DNA from: CALAED01 sp036378315
GTDB taxonomy: Bacteria; Actinomycetota; Actinomycetes; Streptosporangiales; Streptosporangiaceae
Assembly (NCBI GenBank): GCA_036378315.1
Contig: DASUWU010000062.1
Span: 39,781 to 103,780 of the forward strand
Length of the DNA stretch: 64,000 nt
Direction of reading: 5' to 3'
The position numbers and the translations under genes were made by a program. The notes under the pieces are model-generated. The model had not been told where the DNA came from and made no database searches. It worked only from the letters and a program-made list of their open reading frames with translations. Positions 36,491 through 45,772 of the stretch are shown here, piece after piece (positions within the stretch are counted from its first letter, which is position 1; each line of letters opens with the position of its first letter).

Positions 36491-38104
36491 ATGTACGACG
36501 TCGTCGTGGTCGGGGGCGGGCACAACGGTCTGGTGGCGGCCGCCTACCTGGCCAGGGCCGGGCTGCGCGTCTGCGTGTGCGAGGCCCGCGAGGTGGTCGG
36601 TGGCGCCGCGGTCAGCGAGCACCCGTTCGGCCCCGGCTTCACGGTCACCTCCCTGTCGTACGTGGTGAGCCTGCTGCCGCCGGCGCTGGTGCGCGACCTC
36701 GGGCTGGCCGGCCACGGCTACCACGTCTACCCGCAGGGGCCGTACTTCGCGCCGCGCGCCGACGGCCGCTACCTGCGGCTGCCGGACGGCGCGGCGGAGC
36801 GCCGCGCGGAGATCGCGAAGTTCTCCGACAAGGACGCCGACGCCTACCCCGAGTGGGACGCGTGGATGGCGGGCCTCGGCCGCATCCTCGGGCCGCTGCT
36901 CGACCAGATCCCGCCCAAGCTCGGTTCCCGGCGGCCCGCCGACCTGCTGCGCCAGGCGGCGCTGCTGCGCCGGCTCAGGTCGGTCGACGTACGGTCGGCC
37001 GTCGACATCACCCGGCTGCTCACCGCCAGCATCGCCGACCTCGTCGAGGACCGCTTCGAGTCCGACGCGCTGCGCGGGGTGCTCTCGGTGTCCGGCGTGA
37101 TCGGCACCTGGGCCGGACCGCGCTCGGCGGGGACGGCGTACGTCATGCTGCACCACCACGTCGGCGACCTGGGGGACGGGCAGGTCGGCGCCTGGGGCTT
37201 CCCGCGCGGCGGCATGGGCGGCGTCACGGCGGCGCTGGCCGCCGCCGCCCGTTCGTTCGGCGCCGAGATCCGGACGGCCAGCCCGGTGGCGCGCATCGAC
37301 GTACGGGACGGCAGGGCGACCGGCGTCACCTTGGAGTCGGGGCAGGAACTGCGCGCGGGCACGGTCATCACGACGGCGCATCCGCACATCTCCTTCCTGC
37401 GGCTGCTCGACCGCCGCGACCTCCCGGCGGACTTCGTCGCGGACGTCGAACGGTGGAAGACCCGCAGCGGCACGGTGAAGATCAACCTCGCCCTCGACCG
37501 GCTTCCCGAGTTCGCCGCCAAGCCGGGCTTCGATCCCGAGGTACACGGCGGCACGATCGTGCTCGCCGACTCGCTCGACGACATCGAGGGGGCCTTCCAG
37601 GACGCGGTGGCCGGGCGGGCGGCCGCGGCGCCGTTCGCCGACATCTGCATCCCGAGCGTCTTCGACGACTCCCTCGCACCCGCCGGCAAGCACGTGATGT
37701 CGATGTTCAGCCAGTGGGTGCCGCACCAGTGGCGGGCCGAGCCGCGCCGCGCCGAGCTCGAGGCGTACGCCGACCGGCTGGTCGCCAGGATGGAGACGGT
37801 CGCGCCCGGCTTCACCGATTCGATCCTGCACCGGCAGATCATCGGACCGTACGACATGGAGCACGAGTACGGCCTGGTCGGCGGCAACATCTTCCACGGC
37901 GAGCTGACCCCGGGACAGCTCTTCCACGCCCGCCCGGCGGCCGGGTTCGCCGACCTGCGCACGCCGATCCGCGGGCTGTACCAGGCCGGCTCGGCCACGC
38001 ACGGCGGCGGGGGAGTGACCGGCATCCCGGGCCGCAACGTCGTCCGCCAGGTCCTCGCCGACCGGCGTTGGCAGCTGCTGTCGAATAGACGTCGAACTTG
38101 GTAA
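36491..38104 (+). CDS. FAD-dependent oxidoreductase, phytoene-desaturase/PYROXD2-like
   Basis: The protein has 537 residues from an ATG with GAGGAG upstream. The N-terminal dinucleotide fold is VVVVGGGHNGLVAAAYLARAG, with the second Glu in VCVCEARE and the GG motif GGAAVS. The C-terminal FAD motif GLYQAGSATHGGGGVTGIPGR ends the domain. HGELTPGQLFHARP is shared with the actinobacterial and animal PYROXD2 group rather than with carotenoid desaturases, and no crtB/crtE is adjacent. The substrate is unknown. DoxX follows 76 bp downstream. Confidence 0.88.
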   Translation: MYDVVVVGGGHNGLVAAAYLARAGLRVCVCEAREVVGGAAVSEHPFGPGFTVTSLSYVVSLLPPALVRDLGLAGHGYHVYPQGPYFAPRADGRYLRLPDGAAERRAEIAKFSDKDADAYPEWDAWMAGLGRILGPLLDQIPPKLGSRRPADLLRQAALLRRLRSVDVRSAVDITRLLTASIADLVEDRFESDALRGVLSVSGVIGTWAGPRSAGTAYVMLHHHVGDLGDGQVGAWGFPRGGMGGVTAALAAAARSFGAEIRTASPVARIDVRDGRATGVTLESGQELRAGTVITTAHPHISFLRLLDRRDLPADFVADVERWKTRSGTVKINLALDRLPEFAAKPGFDPEVHGGTIVLADSLDDIEGAFQDAVAGRAAAAPFADICIPSVFDDSLAPAGKHVMSMFSQWVPHQWRAEPRRAELEAYADRLVARMETVAPGFTDSILHRQIIGPYDMEHEYGLVGGNIFHGELTPGQLFHARPAAGFADLRTPIRGLYQAGSATHGGGGVTGIPGRNVVRQVLADRRWQLLSNRRRTW

Positions 38105-38179
38105 GGAAAGGCCGAATCCGTAACAGACAAGCCATCCGTAGATCCGAGTAAAGAACGATGTCAGCGAGGAGGATCTGCG

Positions 38180-38713
38180 ATGGCGGCACAGACCCATTCG
38201 CGAGCGGCCGGCCGGACCGCCGGGATTCCGGTGGGGACCGACCTCGGTCTCCTGTTCCTACGGGTGATCCTGGGAGGCCTGTTCATGGGGCACGGCCTCG
38301 GCAAGCTGTTCGGCTGGTTCGGTCAGGGCGGCATCGACGGGACCGCCGCGTTCTTCAAGGCCGTCGGCTACGAGCCGGCCAAGCAGCTGGTGGTCATGGA
38401 CGGGATCTTCGAGCTCGCGGCCGGTGCGATGCTGCTCGCCGGCTTCCTGATCCCGCTCGCCGCCGCGATCATCATCGGCGACATGATGAACGCCGCGGTG
38501 GTCAAGAGCCCCCACGGCTTCTGGGTCGCCAACCAGGGGTTCGAGTACGAGTTCGTCATCATGATCCTCCTGCTGGCCCTCACGATCACCGGCGCCGGCG
38601 CGTACGCCCTGGACCGCAACAGGGAGTGGTTCGGCAGCAGGACCGCCGGCTTCGCCGTGGCCGTGGTGCTGGGCGTGATCGGCGGCGTCGCCATGCTCAT
38701 CGTCCGCAAGTAG
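38180..38713 (+). CDS. DoxX family membrane protein
   Basis: The 177-residue protein has four hydrophobic helices: LGLLFLRVILGGLFMGHGLG (about 23-42), FELAAGAMLLAGFLIPLAAA (75-94), FVIMILLLALTITGAGAYAL (115-134) and FAVAVVLGVIGGVAMLIV (152-169). GHGLGKLFGWFG is the DoxX/YphA-type signature. Members are small redox-linked or quinone-associated membrane proteins, often induced by thiol or oxidative stress. It may be co-transcribed with the flavoprotein upstream (76-bp gap), which fits a redox theme; this is inference. Confidence 0.88.
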   Translation: MAAQTHSRAAGRTAGIPVGTDLGLLFLRVILGGLFMGHGLGKLFGWFGQGGIDGTAAFFKAVGYEPAKQLVVMDGIFELAAGAMLLAGFLIPLAAAIIIGDMMNAAVVKSPHGFWVANQGFEYEFVIMILLLALTITGAGAYALDRNREWFGSRTAGFAVAVVLGVIGGVAMLIVRK

Positions 38714-38750
38714 CGCCCGCGCCAGGAGGCCCGGCCGGGAGCGCGCCGGT

Positions 38751-40154
38751 TCAGGGGCAGACCGCGCCGGGCGGGGTCCGCCCGGCGCAGGTCGTCAGCA
38801 GCCGGCTCAGCGCGCCGGCGTCGACGACCCCGCGCTGGGTCAGCGCGTCGTGCAGGTAGCGGTGGAACGCCCGGCTGAACCCGGGGTAGTAGAGGACGTC
38901 CGGCCGCTGCCGCGCGCGGTCGATCGCCCTGAGGAGGATGCCGGACAGGCCGCGCAGCTGCCGCGCGGTCAGCGAGTCCGGGCTCTCGCGCGGGTTCGCC
39001 GGCCGCTCCCCGGTGAGCTGCGAGCACGCCGCGACGTCCCGGTACGCCTCGACACGCACCGGGACGTACCCGGTGCAGGCGTAGAGGCGCCGCTGCTGGG
39101 CCGGTTCCGTCAGGAACCGGATGAACCGGCGGGCCTCCTCCTTGTGCAGGGCGTTCTTCGGTATCGCCAGGTCCTGGCCGCCCAGCGCGCCGGCGCCCGG
39201 CGGCCCGTCCGGCGCCGGTCCCGGGAGCTCCGCGACGCCGACGCGGTCCTTCAGGAGGGGGTCGGCGGCGATGACCGGGTAGGCGTAGGGCCAGTCGCGC
39301 AGGAAAAGCGCCCGCCCGTCGATGAACGCGGTGAGGCTGTCGGACTCCCTGAACTCGGCCGAGTCGGCGAGGATGAGCGGCGACGACGCCGTCATCCCGT
39401 CGACCAGCCGGTGCAGGCCGGCGGCGGCGGCGTCGTCGACGACGATCCTGCCGTCCTGGCCTTCCGCGATCGTCCCGCCGGCGCCCCAGACCGCCTCCAT
39501 CCCGTTGACGGTGAGTCCCTCGTAGTCGGCGAGCTGGGTCACCAGACCCGCCTTGTCGCGGCCGGGCAGGCGGCGCAGGGCGGCCGGGGTCGTCATGCGG
39601 CGCAGCTCGTCCCAGGTGCGGGGCGGTCGCTTGACGATGTCCTTGCGGTAGTAGAGCAGCCCGACGTCGCTGGTGAACGGGATGGCGTACTGCCGGCCGT
39701 CGCGGCCGGCGCCGGTCGCCCACGTCTTCGGCAGGAAGGCGGGCTGGTCAAGGCCGGCCAGCTCGGCCGGTGTGAACGGGTCGAGGTAGCCGGAGCGGAT
39801 GAACTCCTGCATCCAGACCACGTCCAGGCTGAGCACGTCGTACAGGCAGCTGCCGAGCTGCTGGGCGGCCAGCATCTGGCTGTACTCCTGGTCGGAACCG
39901 CCGGGCAGCGAGACCAGGCGGACCCGGGGACCGAGCGGATGCTGGTCGTTCCAGGTCTTGATGAGCTCCTCGCGGCGCCGCCCCGGGGTGATGTCCTCGC
40001 CCGAGACCATCACGATGGTGTTGTCGTCGCGGCTCCGGCCGCAGCCGTGCCGGTAGCGGCTCTCGTGCTGGTAGACCGTCGTGGCCGCGGTCAGCACCGC
40101 GGCGGCGGCGAAGGCGACGGCGCGCAGCGGCCAGGGGCTCGTCGTCGCCGTCAT
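38751..40154 (-). CDS. Extracellular solute-binding protein (family 1 type)
   Basis: The protein has 467 residues and starts MTATTSPWPLRAVAFAAAAV at ATG 40154, overlapping the stop of the VWA gene (ATGA). One N-terminal hydrophobic segment acts as signal or anchor; no lipobox Cys is seen at the expected place. The periplasmic-binding fold is evident from VSGEDITPGRRREELIKTWN, DVLSLDVVWMQEFIRSGYL, GRQYAIPFTSDVGLLYY and GGQDLAIPKNALHKEEA. It resembles sugar-type binding proteins of ABC importers, yet no permease or ATPase gene is nearby. The tail (from about 400) has Cys pairs. It should work with the VWA fusion protein rather than in transport. Confidence 0.85.
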   Translation of the reverse strand: MTATTSPWPLRAVAFAAAAVLTAATTVYQHESRYRHGCGRSRDDNTIVMVSGEDITPGRRREELIKTWNDQHPLGPRVRLVSLPGGSDQEYSQMLAAQQLGSCLYDVLSLDVVWMQEFIRSGYLDPFTPAELAGLDQPAFLPKTWATGAGRDGRQYAIPFTSDVGLLYYRKDIVKRPPRTWDELRRMTTPAALRRLPGRDKAGLVTQLADYEGLTVNGMEAVWGAGGTIAEGQDGRIVVDDAAAAGLHRLVDGMTASSPLILADSAEFRESDSLTAFIDGRALFLRDWPYAYPVIAADPLLKDRVGVAELPGPAPDGPPGAGALGGQDLAIPKNALHKEEARRFIRFLTEPAQQRRLYACTGYVPVRVEAYRDVAACSQLTGERPANPRESPDSLTARQLRGLSGILLRAIDRARQRPDVLYYPGFSRAFHRYLHDALTQRGVVDAGALSRLLTTCAGRTPPGAVCP

Positions 40155-42277
40155 CGCGACCCGCCCTTCCTGAGCTCGGCGAACACGAGGCTGGTCAGCC
40201 CGTCGGTCTCGCCGCTCGTCGCGTTGTAGCAGACCGCCGTCCTGGTCGCGGTCAGCGCCGTCACGTCCGGCTCGTCGCATCCCTTGGGGCCGGTCGCCAG
40301 CATCACGATCCGCGGCCGCTCGGGGGCGGCGGCCAGGCGCTTGGCCAGCTCGGCGGCGCCGATCCCCCCGCGTACGTGGTCGTCGCCGTCGGTGAGGACG
40401 ACGACGGCGGGGTTGTCGCCCTTGCCGACCAGCGCCTTGCTCGCGTCGTCGATCGCGTTGTAGAGGGGCGTGGAGCCGCCGTGCGCCCGGCCGAGCCGGG
40501 CGAGAGCCGGCTGCAGGTCCTTGCTGATGTGGTCGGCCGCGGCCGGCGCCACCTCGGCCCGTACGGCGGAGGTGACGTCGTCGACCGCCCGCCCGCCGGG
40601 GAAGGTCGAAAGTCCGACGGCGTCGGACGGGCCGAGGAAGTCCACCGCCTGGGCGACCAGCTCGCGGGCGCGGTCGAGCTCGGACACCCGCTCAGGGGTG
40701 GGCCGGTTCATCGACCCCGAGACGTCGATGACGAAGTCGACGGTGACGAGGAGGCGGGCGCGGCGGTACTCGGCGATCGCGCGGCCGATCTCCGTGCGGG
40801 TGAACCGCCGGACCTCGGTCTCGAGCCTGGTGTTGGGCAGCTGCACGCTCTCGGTGTGCCCCGACCGGTCGCGGAACCCGGCGTCCTGCAGCGTTCCGCC
40901 GGCCAGCCAGGACCGGAACCGGTCGATCATGGTGTCTCTGGCGGCGTCGGCCTGACCCTGCCAGGTGACCCGGACGAACGGGTAGTCGAGGACGCGGGCG
41001 TCCGCCGGGTGGAACGGGCGGTAGGGGACGGGCGGGCGGGCGATCGGCAGCGAACAGCCGACGCCGAGCGGCTTGGCCTGGTCGTAGTCGAGCAGCGCCT
41101 GCTCGGGCACGATGACCGCCACCGGGGCCGGGTTCTGGCGGATCGCGCACAGCAGGTCGTGGGCGCTGCTCAGCGGTGCGCCGAGCGACGCGATCTGCTC
41201 CTCGACGGCCCGCCGGTCGCGGTCACCCGGGTCGCCGCCGCCGTCCCGGCCCGTCCCGCCGGTGCCGCCCGCCCGGTGACCGGCGTGGCTCGCGCGGTAG
41301 AGATCGGCCGTGGCCAGCACGCCGGCCTCGGAGACCGTGGGGTCGGGGCGGGCGACGCGGAGCCCGGCCTTCGGCGCGGCCGCGAGGAGGTCCGCCCAGG
41401 TGGGCGCGTCCGGATCCGGCAGGTTCTCCGCCATCCGCTGGGCGTAGTCGTCCGGCACGGCGAAGACGAGCGGCGATGTCGCGATCGAGCCTTCGTCGTC
41501 CAGCGTGACGTCCGGATGGGCGCGGCCGGCGACGTAGTCCGCCTCCGCCGTCGCCGCCGGAAGCCAGATGTCGGGCGGCGGGCCGAGGAGCGCCATCACT
41601 CCGGTGCTCACCGGCTGCTTCGACGGGTCCTGCCATCGCGTGGCGAAGCCCTGCAGGAGGTCACTGAAGGGCACCTGAGCGTTCACGGTGATGTGCACCG
41701 GCCGGCAGTGCCGCCGCCGTGCCTGGTCGGCGGCGAAGCCGTCGGCCGCGCTCTGCACGGCGTCGCGGTCCTCCGGCGGGGTGAGGACGCGCAGCTCGAC
41801 GGGATCGCCGCACGGTACGGCGTCGCGCGGGCTCGGCGCCGGCAGCAGCCGCCCGGCCAGCGCGCGGCCGGCGCCGGCGCCCAGCACGACGACGAGGACG
41901 ATGGCCAGCACCTGCCGGACGAGGACGAGCCGCCCCGGCTTGGTCAGTGCCGGGAGGCGGCCCCGCAGGAACCCGGCGGCGGCACGTCCGGTGGCCGACC
42001 ACCAGCGCACGATGGAGTGCAGGGCGCCGCCGAGCTCGCGCACGAGCCGGTCGGTGAGGTCGGGGAACCGGGTGAACAGCCGGCCGAGGACCACCGCCAC
42101 GGCCAGCGCGGCCACGGCCGGCCAGGTGGGCTGGAGGCGCCCGGTCTGCATGAGCGTCAGCCCGAGGGGCGCGGCGAACGCGACCACGGATCCGGTGAGG
42201 GTGAACACGACGATCGCCCAGGTCGGCCGCTTGCCGGCGTCGTGCTCAGGGATTCCCCGGTCGCCCTCGCTCGGCAC
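40151..42277 (-). CDS. Membrane-anchored substrate-binding and VWA domain protein
   Basis: The 708-residue protein starts at a GTG at 42277 with GGCGGGGA upstream (a frame to 42352 is possible). Two hydrophobic segments lie near residues 20-70 and one near 125-145 (LAIVLVVVLGAGAGRALAG), then the chain lies outside. A solute-binding-like domain (about 160-470) has VELRVLTPPEDRDAVQS and WLPAATAEADYV. A VWA domain (about 520-700) has an intact MIDAS: DFVIDVSGSM (DxSxS), GGSTPLYNAI (Thr) and VVLTDGDDH (Asp). Fusion of a binding protein to VWA is a recurrent actinobacterial architecture of unknown purpose, perhaps extracellular sensing or adhesion. It is the first gene of the pair. Confidence 0.85.
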   Translation of the reverse strand: MPSEGDRGIPEHDAGKRPTWAIVVFTLTGSVVAFAAPLGLTLMQTGRLQPTWPAVAALAVAVVLGRLFTRFPDLTDRLVRELGGALHSIVRWWSATGRAAAGFLRGRLPALTKPGRLVLVRQVLAIVLVVVLGAGAGRALAGRLLPAPSPRDAVPCGDPVELRVLTPPEDRDAVQSAADGFAADQARRRHCRPVHITVNAQVPFSDLLQGFATRWQDPSKQPVSTGVMALLGPPPDIWLPAATAEADYVAGRAHPDVTLDDEGSIATSPLVFAVPDDYAQRMAENLPDPDAPTWADLLAAAPKAGLRVARPDPTVSEAGVLATADLYRASHAGHRAGGTGGTGRDGGGDPGDRDRRAVEEQIASLGAPLSSAHDLLCAIRQNPAPVAVIVPEQALLDYDQAKPLGVGCSLPIARPPVPYRPFHPADARVLDYPFVRVTWQGQADAARDTMIDRFRSWLAGGTLQDAGFRDRSGHTESVQLPNTRLETEVRRFTRTEIGRAIAEYRRARLLVTVDFVIDVSGSMNRPTPERVSELDRARELVAQAVDFLGPSDAVGLSTFPGGRAVDDVTSAVRAEVAPAAADHISKDLQPALARLGRAHGGSTPLYNAIDDASKALVGKGDNPAVVVLTDGDDHVRGGIGAAELAKRLAAAPERPRIVMLATGPKGCDEPDVTALTATRTAVCYNATSGETDGLTSLVFAELRKGGSR

Positions 42278-42565
42278 TAGTGGTCCCCGCCTTGCCGCTT
42301 GCCCGTCGCGTATTGAGTAAAAGGTGAACCCCCGGACGGCGATTATAGGCACTATCTGTCAAGCCCCAATGTGCTGTTTCACACAGACATGGCCGGATAT
42401 CGGGGATAAGGCCTTGACCACCGGTCAACGTCGGTCGGCGCGCGGACGGTGGTGGAACGGCCGGTGGAACGGCCGGTGGAACGCGGCGGCCGCGTGCGGC
42501 GCCCGGACCTCCTGGCCGGGGTGGGGGTCCGAACACAGGCCAGGTCCGGTTACCGTAGTGGGGTG

Positions 42566-42787
42566 ATGTGGCGGACGGCGACCGAGTTCGACGCCCGGTC
42601 GATCAGCACGACGGCCGAGCCGCTGGTCCACGGCTATCCGCCACCGGCACGCGCGGCCGGTACGGCGGTCATCGCCTACTGCGGTGTCCGGACGATCGTC
42701 AGGGGAGAGTCGTCGGCCACGCCACCACCCGACACCTGTCCCGAGTGCGTCGCGATCTGGCGGCGCCACCGCGAGGCCGCCGGCTGA
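42566..42787 (+). CDS. Small Cys-containing protein of 73 residues
   Basis: The ATG at 42566 (a GTG at 42563 is possible) has GTGGGG just upstream. The product has YCGV near residue 39 and CPEC near residue 61, three Cys in the pattern of a small zinc-binding or redox protein, and ends WRRHREAAG. Similar short CxxC proteins are common near cell-envelope genes in actinomycetes; no function is known. The sequence before it (42440-42490) has repeated GTGGAACGGCCG units. Confidence 0.55.
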   Translation: MWRTATEFDARSISTTAEPLVHGYPPPARAAGTAVIAYCGVRTIVRGESSATPPPDTCPECVAIWRRHREAAG

Positions 42788-42881
42788 CCTTGCCGGCTGA
42801 CCTCGCCGCGACGCGGCCGACCCGCGCGGCGGTTCGTGCGCGCGGACGTTCCAGACCTTCCCGGCTGGCTTTTGCTCTAAG

Positions 42882-43952
42882 GTGTCCGGCGTGTCCGCTC
42901 CCACTCCTCCCGGGTGGTTTCCCGACCCATACGGCGCTCCGGGCGTGCTCCGCTGGTGGGACGGACGACAGTGGGCTCAGGCCGTCCACCCCGCACCCCC
43001 GGCCCGGGAACAGCAGCCCCCGCCCGGGTACGGGCGGCAGGCGCCGCCCGCGTACGTGCGGCACGCGCCCGGGGAGCGCCCGCCTCCCGCGTACGGGCAC
43101 CCGCCGGCGCACGGTGGACCGCCACCGGCGCCGGGCCATGCGCGGCGGCCGCCGGCGCCCGGGTACGCGCCGCCCGCGCCCGCGTTCCCCACTGCGCCGC
43201 CCGCGCCCGCGTTCCCCACGGCGCCGGTCAGGCGCCGCGGGAGGCGGCTGCCCTGGCTGGTCGGCGGCGCGAGCCTGGCCGCGCTCGTGGCCGCCGCGGT
43301 GGTGGTGGTGTTCGTCGTGCGCGGTGGGGGCGACAACGAGCCGGCGGCGCCCCCGCTCCCGTCGTCCGCCGCGTCGAGCAGGGCCGGCGGCGGCGCGGCG
43401 GCGGATCCCGCGAGCCGCTCTGCCGTCATCGGCCGGATCACCGACCGCGGGCTCGGCATCTCCTACGCCCGCCTGGGCCCGCCATGGACGCCGGCGACCG
43501 GCAGCTGGCTGCGCCCCGACTACTTCAGCGCGGGCCAGGTGTCGGTCGTCCAGGCGCCGTTCGAGCAGTACGAGAGCTTCAACGCGACCAGCCTGTCGGG
43601 CTCGTTGCGGCCGGACGAAAGCGTCGGGTACGCCGGGCCGCGCGACCTCCCCGTCGTCGGCCGGCGGGTCACCGAGCGGATCCTGCGCGAGCACTTCAAC
43701 CTGCCGAGCCGGCGCACGCCGATCTCCGCGGGGCCGTACCGGGTCGCCGGGCGGCCGGCCTGGCTCGACCGGTTCCGGCTGGACTTCACCGACGCCAGGG
43801 CGCGGGACTGGAAGTTCACCGCCGACACTGTGGCGATCTTGGTGCTCGACCTCGGCGACCATCGCCCGGGCCTGCTGTGGGTCTCGGTGCCCGACACCTT
43901 CCCGCACCAGGGCGACATCGACCAGGTCCTCACCTCGGTCAGGGTGGGATGA
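42882..43952 (+). CDS. DUF2510 membrane protein with proline-rich linker
   Basis: The 356-residue protein starts at GTG 42882 (GTG 42891 is possible). A DUF2510 module at residues about 9-33 (PPGWFPDPYGAPGVLRWWDG) precedes a Pro/Gly/Ala/Tyr-rich linker (about 37-118). It includes a repeated PAPAFPTAP. One membrane helix, LVGGASLAALVAAAVVVVFVV, sits at about 125-146. The extracellular domain (about 175-355) has a conserved look with WLRPDYFSAGQ and HFNLPSRRTPI, similar to actinobacterial surface proteins of unknown function. DUF2510 is a short Trp-rich cytoplasmic module found ahead of many membrane proteins. Confidence 0.8.
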   Translation: MSGVSAPTPPGWFPDPYGAPGVLRWWDGRQWAQAVHPAPPAREQQPPPGYGRQAPPAYVRHAPGERPPPAYGHPPAHGGPPPAPGHARRPPAPGYAPPAPAFPTAPPAPAFPTAPVRRRGRRLPWLVGGASLAALVAAAVVVVFVVRGGGDNEPAAPPLPSSAASSRAGGGAAADPASRSAVIGRITDRGLGISYARLGPPWTPATGSWLRPDYFSAGQVSVVQAPFEQYESFNATSLSGSLRPDESVGYAGPRDLPVVGRRVTERILREHFNLPSRRTPISAGPYRVAGRPAWLDRFRLDFTDARARDWKFTADTVAILVLDLGDHRPGLLWVSVPDTFPHQGDIDQVLTSVRVG

Positions 43953-44021
43953 GCCCGGAGGGAGATCATCCGGCTCTCTGGATCATGACGGACGGCGGGG
44001 CGGCGGCGTAGGGTGCCGGGC

Positions 44022-44780
44022 ATGCGGGTGACGGTGCTCGGCGGGTGTGGGGCGTGGCCCGAGGCTGGGCGGGCGGCCGCCGGGTTCCTGGTCGAGCACG
44101 AAGGCTTCGTGGTCGCGCTCGACCTCGGCTACGCCACGCTGCCGAACCTGCTGCGGGTCGTCCCGCCCGAACGGCTGGACGCCGTGCTGATCACGCACGC
44201 CCATCCCGACCACTGCGTGGACCTGCATCCGCTGCACCGGGCGTGGCGGATGCGCGTCGACTCGCTGCCGCCGCTGCGGGTGTACTGCACCGACGGCGTC
44301 ATGGAGCGGATCGAGGGCCTCGAAGGCGGCGAGGACGTCGCCGAGCTGCGCGCCACGCTCGACGTGCGGACGTTCGAGCCTGGGGCGGCGTTCGATCTCG
44401 GTCCGTGGCGGGTGTCGAACCGCTTCCTGCCGCATTGGGTGCCGAACGCCGGCCTCCGCCTCGACGCCGGCGGCCGCTCGCTCGCCTATACGGGCGACAC
44501 GGGCCCGAGCGAGGAGATCGTCGACCTGGCGCGCGACGCGAGCCTGTTCATCGCCGACGCGACCTGGCCGGGCGATCCGCCGGTACGGGGGCCGCGCTAC
44601 GACCTGACCGCGGCGGAGGCGGGCCGGTACGCGGCCCGCGCCGGCGCCGAGCGGCTGCTGCTGACCCACTTTTGGCCGGGCACCGACCGGACCCGGTCGG
44701 CGGCGGCGGCCCGTGCCGGATACGCAGGCGAGGTCCTCGTCGCCGACGAGGGCGCCACGATCACCATCCCGCCACGGTGA
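44022..44780 (+). CDS. MBL-fold metallo-hydrolase
   Basis: The protein has 252 residues and starts MRVTVLGGCGAWPEAGRAAAG. The metallo-beta-lactamase core motif HAHPDHCVDL (HxHxDH) is at about 62-71, with later ligands in YTGDTGPS (Asp) and LLTHFWPG (His). The N-terminal VLGGCGAWP resembles the RNase Z/PhnP-like branch. The reaction is hydrolysis of a phosphodiester or thioester; the substrate is unknown. It is convergent with the amidohydrolase downstream (12-bp gap). Confidence 0.88.
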   Translation: MRVTVLGGCGAWPEAGRAAAGFLVEHEGFVVALDLGYATLPNLLRVVPPERLDAVLITHAHPDHCVDLHPLHRAWRMRVDSLPPLRVYCTDGVMERIEGLEGGEDVAELRATLDVRTFEPGAAFDLGPWRVSNRFLPHWVPNAGLRLDAGGRSLAYTGDTGPSEEIVDLARDASLFIADATWPGDPPVRGPRYDLTAAEAGRYAARAGAERLLLTHFWPGTDRTRSAAAARAGYAGEVLVADEGATITIPPR

Positions 44781-44792
44781 GGACCGTCGCGC

Positions 44793-45641
44793 TCACAGGC
44801 CGTACACGCGCATCGCGTTGCCGCCGAGCACGAGCCCGGCGACCTCGTCGTCCGGGCACAGCCCGGCCACCGCGGCCGCGTTGGCGGCGACCCCCGGGAC
44901 CCCCGGCCAGTCGGTGCCGAAGATGAAGCGCCGCGCCAGCCGGGCGAAGTTGTGCCGCGCGTAGTACTCGGGCAGCCGGCGCGGCGGCAGCCCGGACAGC
45001 TCGATCCACACGGTCTCGCGGGACAGCGCGAGGAACGCGGCCGCGTCGTACCACCAACCGCGCCCGCCGTGCGCGAGCACGACGTTCAACGTCGGGAAGT
45101 CGCGCAGCACCTCGTCGAGCAGCACGGGGTCGGCGTAGCCGTTCGTCGATCCGGGGAAGGTGCTGGTGCCGCAGTGCACGACCACGGGCACGCCGCGCTG
45201 CCGGCACACCTCGTACGCCGGGTACAGAGCCCGGTCGTTCGCGGCGAAGCCGCCGTGCACGGGATGGAGCTTGACGGCGACGGCGCCCAGGTTGAGCTGC
45301 CGCTCCAGCTCCTCGGCGACCGGGTAGTGCAGGTGCGGGTTGATGTTCGCGATCGGCCGCAGCCGGTACGGGTCGTGCTTGACCAGCGGCAGGATGTCTT
45401 CGATGGGCTGGATGCCGGTCACCTTCGGGCTGTACTCGCACAGCAGCAGCGCGATGTCGACGTGCTCGGCGTCCATCAGCTCGACGAACCGGTCAGGGAC
45501 GATCGCGCCGTCGGCGTCGTAGACCCGCTCCACGATGCCGCTGTCGCCGAAGTCCTGCGCCCAGTCGTGCCACGCCGGCTTGAGCGTCGGCAGCCGGGCG
45601 GCGTGCACATGCGCGTCGACAAGCAGCTTGCCATCGAGCAC
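44793..45641 (-). CDS. Amidohydrolase family 2 (ACMSD-type TIM barrel)
   Basis: The product has 282 residues from GTG 45641 with GGGAGGG upstream. Metal-binding residues of the amidohydrolase-2 group are visible: VDAHVH near residue 10 (HxH), KLHPVHGG near 125, VVHCGTS near 155, AHGGRGWW near 190 and FGTDWPG near 240. These enzymes are decarboxylases or hydrolases of aromatic or lactone substrates (ACMSD and gamma-resorcylate decarboxylase are relatives). The presence of a benzoyl-CoA module 2 kb away makes an aromatic substrate conceivable, but nothing ties them directly. Confidence 0.88.
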   Translation of the reverse strand: MLDGKLLVDAHVHAARLPTLKPAWHDWAQDFGDSGIVERVYDADGAIVPDRFVELMDAEHVDIALLLCEYSPKVTGIQPIEDILPLVKHDPYRLRPIANINPHLHYPVAEELERQLNLGAVAVKLHPVHGGFAANDRALYPAYEVCRQRGVPVVVHCGTSTFPGSTNGYADPVLLDEVLRDFPTLNVVLAHGGRGWWYDAAAFLALSRETVWIELSGLPPRRLPEYYARHNFARLARRFIFGTDWPGVPGVAANAAAVAGLCPDDEVAGLVLGGNAMRVYGL

Positions 45642-45772
45642 GGAGGCCCTCCCACCTGCGACGACTGCGTCAAGTCAGGCATACCCCCGAGTAACGACAT
45701 TACCATGATCGATCGCGGCGGCCGGGGGCGGCCGGGCCGGTCGGCGCGGTAGTGGCGCAGGGCCGGACGCGG

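Noticed and set aside
36491..38104. Carotenoid phytoene desaturase
   Set aside because: The FAD motifs fit the broad family, but conserved blocks match the PYROXD2-like group and no carotenoid genes are adjacent.
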